NCBI GenBank assembly: GCA_027296525.1
Contig: JAPUJA010000015.1
Span: forward strand, 1 to 11,013
Direction of reading: 5' to 3'
DNA: 11,013 nucleotides
Origin: Pseudomonadota bacterium
GTDB taxonomy: Bacteria > Pseudomonadota > Alphaproteobacteria > UBA828 > JAPUJA01
Part shown: in pieces, positions 6,384-11,013 of the stretch
Layout of the letters: each line of letters starts with the position of its first letter
Numbering within the stretch: position 1 is the stretch's first letter
Program-made: the position numbers and the translations under genes
Notes under the pieces: model-generated
Database searches by the model: none
What the model saw: the letters and a program-made list of their open reading frames with translations, nothing else
What the model was told of the DNA's origin: nothing

Positions 6384-7295
6384 ATGATCGACTGGCAAGG
6401 GGTTTTCCCGGCCATCGCCACCCAGTTTAGAGAAGACCTCTCCCTCGATCTCGAGGCGACCGGGCGGGGGATCAGCCAGCTCATCGCCGACGGGGTCGAC
6501 GGCATCGTCGCGCTCGGCACCTCGGGCGAGAACTTCACCCTCGATCATGACGAGAAGCGCGCCCTGCTCGCGGCCGCGCGGAACGCGACCAGAGGCCGCG
6601 CTCCCCTGCTCGCTGGCATCGCCGAATGTTCCACGGGCGCCGCCCAGGCGCTCGCCCGCGATGCCGCCAAGATCGGCTGCGACGGGCTGCTCGCGGTCCC
6701 GGGCCTCGTCTACAAGGCGAGCGGGCGCGAGATCCTCCATCACTACCGCGCGATCGCGCGGGTCTCGAGCCTGCCGATCATGATCTACAACAATCCGGGA
6801 ACCTATGGCAGCGACGTCACCGTCGATATGGTCGGCGAGCTCGCCGCCGAGCCCGCCTTCGTCGCGCTCAAGGAATCCAGCGGCGAGCTTTCGCGCGTGA
6901 CGGCGATCGTCCAGGGCACGAAAGGCGGCTTTCGCGTCTTCTGCGGGGCCGACGAGATCATCCTGGAGAGCATCGCCGCGGGCGCCACGGGTTGGATCTC
7001 AGGGCTCGTCAACGCCTTTCCGAAGGAATCGATCGCGCTCTTCGCCTTCGCCCGTGACGGGCGGCTCGAGGAGGCGCGCGCGATCTTCGATTGGTTCCGC
7101 CCGGTGCTGGCGCTCGATTCGCGCACGACCCTGGTGCAATGCCTCAAGCTCGCCGCCGAGATGAACGGGCGCGGCTCGGCCCGCGTGCGCGCGCCCCGGC
7201 TCGAGCTCGAGGGCGCGGAGCGGCGCGCGGTCGTCGGCATCATCGAGCGCGCCATGGAGACCCGCCCCGAGCTCGGGGCGATGAGCGCCGCCTAG
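6384..7295 (+). CDS. DapA-family lyase, likely 1-pyrroline-4-hydroxy-2-carboxylate deaminase-like
   Basis: 303-residue class I Schiff-base (beta/alpha)8 enzyme of the dihydrodipicolinate synthase/N-acetylneuraminate lyase family. K163 in VALKESSG is the Schiff-base lysine, Y135 in MIYNNPGTYG the catalytic tyrosine, and GTSGEN (45-50) the carboxylate-binding loop. True lysine-pathway DapA carries an Arg shortly after the Tyr (YNVPxRT, R138 in E. coli); here that position is T140, and the loop has Ser for the second Thr, so a lysine-biosynthesis role is unlikely. The next gene, 8 nt away, is a hydroxyproline epimerase-type protein; DapA-family deaminases that turn 1-pyrroline-4-hydroxy-2-carboxylate into alpha-ketoglutarate semialdehyde are known partners of that epimerase, which makes this the preferred role (inference). 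The start at 6384 is chosen over 6342 because it gives the family N-terminus (QGVFPAIATQF) and follows AAGGCAAGGG. Cytoplasmic. Confidence 0.88.
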   Translation: MIDWQGVFPAIATQFREDLSLDLEATGRGISQLIADGVDGIVALGTSGENFTLDHDEKRALLAAARNATRGRAPLLAGIAECSTGAAQALARDAAKIGCDGLLAVPGLVYKASGREILHHYRAIARVSSLPIMIYNNPGTYGSDVTVDMVGELAAEPAFVALKESSGELSRVTAIVQGTKGGFRVFCGADEIILESIAAGATGWISGLVNAFPKESIALFAFARDGRLEEARAIFDWFRPVLALDSRTTLVQCLKLAAEMNGRGSARVRAPRLELEGAERRAVVGIIERAMETRPELGAMSAA

Positions 7296-7303
7296 GTCTC
7301 GCG

Positions 7304-8332
7304 ATGGACGCGCCCGGCGATCCCGCCCTCACCGGGCCCAAGACTTTCTTCTGCATCGACGGGCACACCTGCGGCGCGCCCGTGCGCGTGGTCGTGGGCG
7401 GCGGGCCGGCGCTCGAGGGCAAGGACATGAGCGCGCGCCGCCAGCATTTCCTGAAGGACTATGACTGGATCCGCCGGGCGCTCATGTTCGAGCCGCGCGG
7501 CCACGACCTGATGTCGGGCGCGATCGTCTATCCGCCGCTCGAAGCGGATGCGGACCTCTCCCTCATCTTCATCGAGACGACCGGCTGTTTGCCGATGTGC
7601 GGGCACGGCACGATCGGCACGGTGACGATCGCCCTCGAGCATGGCCTGGTGACCCCGAAGCGCGAAGGACGGCTCGCGCTCGACGTTCCGGCCGGGCGCA
7701 TCACGGTCGAGTTCGTGCGCGACGGCCCCCACATCGAGAGCGTCAAGATCATCAATGTGCCGAGCTTCCTGATGATGAGCGAGGTTCGAATCGACTGCCC
7801 GGGTTTGGGCCCGCTCGTGGTCGATGTCGCCTATGGCGGCAACTTCTACGCGATCATCGAGCCCCAGCCCAACTTTCCGGGCCTCGAGAATTTCTCGGCC
7901 GCCGAGGTGCTCAGCCTGAGCCCGCTGGTGCGTGAGCGGATGAACGACGCCGTCCAATGCGTGCATCCCGAGGACCCGACGGTCAAGAGCATCACGCACG
8001 TCATGTGGACGGGTGCGCCGAGTGCGAAGGAGGCCGACGCGAAGAACGCCGTCTTTTACGGCAGCCACGCGATCGACCGCTCGCCCTGCGGCACGGGCAC
8101 CTCGGCGCGCATGGCCCAGCTCGCCGCCAAGGGCAAGCTCAAACCCGGCGATCGCTTCGTCCATGAGAGCATCATCGGAAGCCTGTTCGAGGGCCGCGTC
8201 GAAGAGGCGGCGACGGTCGGCAATTACCAGGCCATACGCCCGAGCATCACGGGATGGGCGCGGGTGACGGGGCTGAACACGATCTTCGTCGACCCGCGCG
8301 ACCCCCACGCCTTCGGCTTTCAGGTGATCTGA
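7304..8332 (+). CDS. Proline racemase family protein, probable 4-hydroxyproline epimerase
   Basis: 342-residue PLP-independent racemase/epimerase. Both catalytic cysteines are present: C99 in LPMCGHGTIG and C262 in DRSPCGTGTSARMAQL. This separates it from trans-3-hydroxyproline dehydratases, where the first Cys is Thr/Ser. The DRSPCGTGTSAR form is common among bacterial 4-hydroxyproline epimerases, which interconvert trans-4-hydroxy-L-proline and cis-4-hydroxy-D-proline as the first catabolic step; proline racemase activity cannot be excluded. The frame is open upstream to 7091, but that part overlaps the preceding lyase gene and is low-complexity, so the ATG at 7304 (FFCIDGHTCGAPVRVV follows shortly) is the better start. 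No ribosome-binding site is obvious; with only 8 nt after the lyase stop, translational coupling is likely. The D-hydroxyproline oxidase and the semialdehyde dehydrogenase needed to complete the pathway are not in the window. Confidence 0.9.
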   Translation: MDAPGDPALTGPKTFFCIDGHTCGAPVRVVVGGGPALEGKDMSARRQHFLKDYDWIRRALMFEPRGHDLMSGAIVYPPLEADADLSLIFIETTGCLPMCGHGTIGTVTIALEHGLVTPKREGRLALDVPAGRITVEFVRDGPHIESVKIINVPSFLMMSEVRIDCPGLGPLVVDVAYGGNFYAIIEPQPNFPGLENFSAAEVLSLSPLVRERMNDAVQCVHPEDPTVKSITHVMWTGAPSAKEADAKNAVFYGSHAIDRSPCGTGTSARMAQLAAKGKLKPGDRFVHESIIGSLFEGRVEEAATVGNYQAIRPSITGWARVTGLNTIFVDPRDPHAFGFQVI

Positions 8333-8348
8333 GCGCGCGCCTCCCGGC

Positions 8349-9032
8349 TCAAGCGTCGAGATGGCCGGACTTGACGTAGAGCCGGCAGCCTTTCTTGGAG
8401 GCGAGCGCGTGCCGGCCCCCGGGCGGGTTTCGAAGCCAGGCGCCCTTGGGATAACTCCCTTCCCCGTCCTCGAACGCGCCTTCGAGCACGAAAATCTCCT
8501 CGCCCCCGAGCATCTCATATTCGGGCAGGCGCGCGCCCGGCGCGAAACGCAGGAGCCGGACAGACTCCGGATGGGCCTCGTCGAAATAGAGCGGGATCTG
8601 CTGAACGCCCGGCGCCGGGCCGGGTTCCCATGCGGCGCGCGCCGTGTTGGTCGCGACGTGGGTTCGCGCCGCCCCGCCATACTGATAGAGCTTGACGAAG
8701 AGAACGCAGCCCTCTTTCGAAAACGGCGCGTGCTCGAAGCCCGGCGGGTTCAGAAGATAAGTGCCGGCCAGGTAGTCGCCATGCTCGTCGGAGAACACGC
8801 CCTCGAGCACGAGGATCTCCTCGCCCTCGGGATGGCCGTGGCTGTGAAAGCGGGAGCCCGCGTCGTAGCGCACAACCGAGGTGACCCGGCCGTACTCGCC
8901 CTCGAGAAGGTCGAGGCGCTTGCGCCAGACGCTCGGGCTCGGGCTCGCCTGCCATTCCATCGCGGCCGTCTCCATCACGACCCGCTTGGAGAAATCCGCG
9001 TTCAACACCTCGAAGGGTGCTTCAAATGCCAT
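8349..9032 (-). CDS. Two-repeat cupin protein, ChrR cupin-like
   Basis: 227 residues forming two cupin repeats. Repeat 1 (about 45-115) has a full metal-binding set: H63, H65 and/or H67 plus E71 in RFHSHGHPEGEE, and H101 in GFEHAPF. Repeat 2 (about 150-220) keeps the frame of the fold (GGEEIFVLEGAF, AWLRNPPGGRHA with H208) but the histidine cluster is replaced by RLPEYEMLGGEE, so it probably lacks the same metal site. The repeats resemble the C-terminal cupin of the anti-sigma factor ChrR; the N-terminal zinc/sigma-binding domain of ChrR is absent, so an anti-sigma role is not supported. No signal peptide. GGAGG is placed six bases before the start. It lies 30 nt downstream of the GST-like gene on the same strand, likely one transcript, which hints at a role in redox or electrophile response. 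Dioxygenase, isomerase or sensor functions are all possible. Confidence 0.85.
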   Translation of the reverse strand: MAFEAPFEVLNADFSKRVVMETAAMEWQASPSPSVWRKRLDLLEGEYGRVTSVVRYDAGSRFHSHGHPEGEEILVLEGVFSDEHGDYLAGTYLLNPPGFEHAPFSKEGCVLFVKLYQYGGAARTHVATNTARAAWEPGPAPGVQQIPLYFDEAHPESVRLLRFAPGARLPEYEMLGGEEIFVLEGAFEDGEGSYPKGAWLRNPPGGRHALASKKGCRLYVKSGHLDA

Positions 9033-9062
9033 CTTGGGCCTCCGTTCTCACAAGACCCCCCC

Positions 9063-10034
9063 TCACGGCACCAGACGTCCTGGCTCCTCCGGCAAGGCGA
9101 GGTCGAGCGCGGGGCCCTTGGGGACGATCCGGCTATCGACCATACCCCAGCCCCAGCCGTCGTAATAATGCATCTTGATGTCGTCGAGCCTCACGGTCTC
9201 CGCCACGCCTGGAATGTTGTAGAGGCGCCGGAGATAGTCCGACAGCGCGGGGTAGTCGGCGATGCGCCTCAGATTGCAGCGAAAGACCGGGTCGTAGACG
9301 GAATCGAAACGAACCAGCGTCGGAAAGAGCCGCCAGTCGGCTTCGGTCAGCCGCCCGCCGACGAGGAAGGGGGTTTTGCCGAGGCGCATCTCGAGCCCGT
9401 CGAGCGCGGCGAAGAGCCGATCGAAGGCCGCGTCGTAGGCCTCCTGGCTCTTGGCGAAGCCCACCCGGTAGACGCCGGAGGCGATCTCCGCCTCGATCAC
9501 GGCGCTCATGGCGTCGATCTCGGCGCCGAGCGCCTCGGGGTAGAGGTCGAGGCCTACATCGCCCCAAGCATCGAAGGCCGAATTCAGCATGCGGATGATC
9601 TCGGCCGATTCGTTGTTGACGATCGTACCCTCCTTCTTGTCCCAGAGCGTCGGCACGGTGACCTTGCCCGTGTAATCGGGCTTGGCCTTCGCATAGAGCT
9701 CGTGGAGAAAGCCCGCACCGTTCACGTGATCCGGCGTCGAGTAGGGGCCCTCCTCGAAATACCAGCCGCGCTCCGCCCAAAGCGGATGGACGACGGAAAA
9801 CGAAATCACGTCGTCGAGCTTCTTGAGCTTGCGGTAGATGAGCGTGCGGTGAGCGAAGGGGCATGCATAGGAGACGTAGAGGTGATAGCGCCCTGGCTCG
9901 GCCCGGAACCCTGAGGACCCGTCGGCGGTGATGACGTCCTTGAAGGCGTCGGCCCGGCAGGGAAGGCTCGTTGCCCCCAGCTTCTCGCCGTTCTGGTAGT
10001 CGAGGTGCCAGACCCCGTCGACCATCAGTTTCAT
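9063..10034 (-). CDS. Glutathione S-transferase family, glutathionyl-hydroquinone reductase-like
   Basis: 323 residues, the length of Xi-class GSTs (E. coli YqjG/EcfG type), which reduce glutathionyl-hydroquinones using a second glutathione and an active-site cysteine. Visible: an N-terminal thioredoxin-fold half with the active-site motif YACPFAHRT (C58; the usual form is CPWA), the glutathione-binding ES pair at 142-143 (NNESAEIIRML), an all-helical C-terminal half (about 165-290), and the Xi-class tail MHYYDGWGW...IVPKGP (residues 288-308). The start at 10034 is supported by GGAGG six bases upstream; the 13 extra codons to 10073 are not. Cytoplasmic. It precedes the bicupin gene by 30 nt and is divergent from the DUF488 gene across 139 nt. 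Family is firm; the natural quinone substrate is unknown. Confidence 0.92.
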   Translation of the reverse strand: MKLMVDGVWHLDYQNGEKLGATSLPCRADAFKDVITADGSSGFRAEPGRYHLYVSYACPFAHRTLIYRKLKKLDDVISFSVVHPLWAERGWYFEEGPYSTPDHVNGAGFLHELYAKAKPDYTGKVTVPTLWDKKEGTIVNNESAEIIRMLNSAFDAWGDVGLDLYPEALGAEIDAMSAVIEAEIASGVYRVGFAKSQEAYDAAFDRLFAALDGLEMRLGKTPFLVGGRLTEADWRLFPTLVRFDSVYDPVFRCNLRRIADYPALSDYLRRLYNIPGVAETVRLDDIKMHYYDGWGWGMVDSRIVPKGPALDLALPEEPGRLVP

Positions 10035-10105
10035 GCCGAGCCTCCTTCGCTGCCCGCGAAAGCACGATGACATCTATTTTGTTTTGACGGGTGCGAAAAT
10101 CCAAC

Positions 10106-10120
10106 CCTTCCCTTGGAAGG
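10106..10120. promoter_or_regulatory. 15-bp inverted repeat in the GST/DUF488 divergent region
   Basis: CCTTCC-CTT-GGAAGG has perfect 6-bp arms. It is next to ATCCAA (10099-10104), which on the minus strand reads TTGGAT and, 17 nt further, CAAAAT: a weak candidate promoter for the GST/cupin transcript. The repeat would lie just upstream of that -35 element, a position typical of a regulator site. Weak evidence, by eye. Confidence 0.3.
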
Positions 10121-10137
10121 CTTGCCCGACGCCGTGG

Positions 10138-10166
10138 TTGGCGCGCGCGTGGGCCCGAGCTAGAGT
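10138..10166 (+). promoter_or_regulatory. Candidate promoter abutting the DUF488 start (possible leaderless mRNA)
   Basis: TTGGCG (10138-10143) and TAGAGT (10161-10166) each match four of six consensus bases and are exactly 17 nt apart. The -10 element ends seven bases before the ATG at 10174, so transcription would start at about the start codon. The seven intervening bases (GCCCGCC) hold no ribosome-binding site. Confidence 0.35.
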
Positions 10167-10173
10167 GCCCGCC

Positions 10174-10686
10174 ATGACGGACGCGCCGATCTACACCATC
10201 GGCTATGGCGGGCGCATGATCGGCGACTTCCTCGCGCTGCTGGCCGCCTTCGAGATCGCGCTGCTCGTCGACGTGCGCTCCTATCCCGCCTCGCGCTTCC
10301 AGCCGGACTACGGCAAGAAGCGCCTGGCCGAGCATCTGAAGGAGGCCGGCACGGACTACCGCTTCATGGGCGATGCGCTTGGGGGCAAACGCAAGGAGGC
10401 GGAGTGCTACCTCGACGGCGCGATCGATTACGGGCGGGTCCGGGCGCTTCCCGTCTATCGCGCAGGCATCGCGGAGCTGATCGAACTCTCGCGAGGCGCC
10501 ACGCGCCTCGCCGTGATGTGCGCCGAGAAGCGGCCCGAGACCTGCCACCGCGCGCGGCTGATCGGCGAAACCCTGGCGGAAATGCGAATCCCCTTCCGCC
10601 ATATCGACGAGACGGGCGCCGCGCAGAGCCACGACCAGGTGATGGCGCGTCTTAACGACAGCCAGGGGGACCTCTTCGATGGTTGA
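10174..10686 (+). CDS. DUF488 family protein
   Basis: 170 residues, full length for DUF488, a family of small cytoplasmic proteins without an agreed biochemical function. The family signatures are all present: TIGYGGR at 8-14, LLVDVRSYPASRF at 30-42, and MCAEKRPETCHR at 115-126, where C116 and the C124-H125-R126 triplet are the most conserved residues. The end, DSQGDLFDG, is also usual. The frame is open to 10033 but family homology begins at the ATG at 10174 (MTDAPIYTIGYGG). No ribosome-binding site precedes it; a -10-like TAGAGT does. Its last eight bases overlap the start of the FAD oxidoreductase gene, so the two are co-transcribed. Family is certain; function unknown. Confidence 0.92.
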   Translation: MTDAPIYTIGYGGRMIGDFLALLAAFEIALLVDVRSYPASRFQPDYGKKRLAEHLKEAGTDYRFMGDALGGKRKEAECYLDGAIDYGRVRALPVYRAGIAELIELSRGATRLAVMCAEKRPETCHRARLIGETLAEMRIPFRHIDETGAAQSHDQVMARLNDSQGDLFDG

Positions 10687-11013
10687 GAAGGCGGCCTTCG
10701 ACGCCATCATCATCGGCGCGGGCCATAACGGGCTCGCTTGCGCGGCCTACCTCGCGAGCGCCGGGTTGAGCGTGAAGGTCTTCGAGCGCCGCCATGTCAT
10801 CGGCGGCGCGGCGGTGACGGAAGAGTTCCACCCCGGCTTCAAGAACTCGGTCTGCTCTTACACGGTGAGCCTCCTGAACCCCAAGGTGATCCGCGAGCTC
10901 GAGCTCGAGCGCCACGGGCTCGAGATCATCGCGCGGCCCTACGCCAATTTCCTGCCCCTGCCGGACGGGAACTATCTGCGCTACCGCGACGATCTCGACG
11001 AGATGCGCGCCGC
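10679..11013 (+). CDS. PYROXD2/phytoene dehydrogenase-like FAD oxidoreductase, 3' part missing
   Basis: The first 111 codons of a flavoprotein amine-oxidase/phytoene-desaturase superfamily member. The dinucleotide-binding motif IIGAGHNG (11-18) is followed by the ribose-binding acid E36 (VFERRHVIGGAAVTEE) and the second FAD motif GGAAVTEEFHPGF. The close run of these motifs, with the following SYTVSLLNPKVI, is typical of PYROXD2-like proteins rather than carotenoid desaturases. The start at 10679 lies inside the last codons of the DUF488 gene and has GGGGGA eight bases upstream, so it is translated in coupling with it. The frame remains open at the right edge. Substrate unknown; no carotenoid genes are in view. 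Confidence 0.9.
   Translation, partial: MVEKAAFDAIIIGAGHNGLACAAYLASAGLSVKVFERRHVIGGAAVTEEFHPGFKNSVCSYTVSLLNPKVIRELELERHGLEIIARPYANFLPLPDGNYLRYRDDLDEMRA

Noticed and set aside
6384..7295. Reading the DapA-like gene as lysine-biosynthesis dihydrodipicolinate synthase
   Set aside because: The substrate-binding Arg after the catalytic Tyr is T140, and the neighbour is a hydroxyproline epimerase-type gene.
7292..9914. Long antisense frames at 7292-8680 (minus) and 8361-9914 (plus)
   Set aside because: They run across several real genes and the gaps between them, with low-complexity Arg/Ala/Gly/Asp-rich products and no plausible starts.
1..11013. CRISPR arrays, tRNA/rRNA genes, insertion sequences, phage or toxin-antitoxin genes
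   Set aside because: Scanned both strands by eye; no direct-repeat array, cloverleaf-like segment, transposase motif or small toxin-antitoxin pair was found.

Overview
The window looks like a piece of a GC-rich proteobacterial chromosome, most likely an alphaproteobacterium. This rests on codon use rich in G/C at third positions, long spurious antisense frames, a Tat-type solute-binding protein and the overall gene types; I cannot place it more finely. Genes are densely packed. No stretch above 300 bases lacks a gene; the longest non-coding stretch is 255 bases (6129-6383). I see no RNA gene, CRISPR array, insertion sequence or phage gene.

Layout. (1) 1-3056, minus strand: a probable operon transcribed right to left, with an M24 (creatinase/Xaa-Pro peptidase fold) protein, a hydrolase of the arginine deiminase/DDAH/amidinotransferase fold, and a polyamine-type (PotD-like) ABC solute-binding protein that runs off the left edge. 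(2) 3196-4623, plus strand: a divergently transcribed amidase-signature hydrolase. (3) 4716-6128, minus strand: a family-1 ABC solute-binding protein with a Sec signal peptide and no permease or ATPase beside it, separated from the convergent amidase by hairpins. (4) 6384-8332, plus strand: a DapA-family lyase followed 8 nt later by a proline racemase-family protein with both catalytic cysteines; the pair fits hydroxyproline catabolism (epimerase plus pyrroline-4-hydroxy-2-carboxylate deaminase). (5) 8349-10034, minus strand: a glutathionyl-hydroquinone reductase-like GST followed by a two-repeat ChrR-type cupin. (6) 10174-11013, plus strand: a DUF488 protein overlapping by 8 nt a PYROXD2/phytoene dehydrogenase-like FAD oxidoreductase that runs off the right edge.

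Taken together, regions 1-4 read as uptake and breakdown of small nitrogen compounds: capture in the periplasm (two binding proteins), hydrolysis of C-N bonds (amidinohydrolase fold, creatinase fold, amidase) and imino-acid degradation. The individual families are clear from motifs; the substrates and the idea that they form one pathway are inference. Regions 5-6 look like redox/stress housekeeping. The least ordinary points are an M24 protein missing its first metal-binding Asp, an orphan binding protein, two genes that look leaderless, and a divergent regulatory region with repeated CCGCGG palindromes and inverted repeats.
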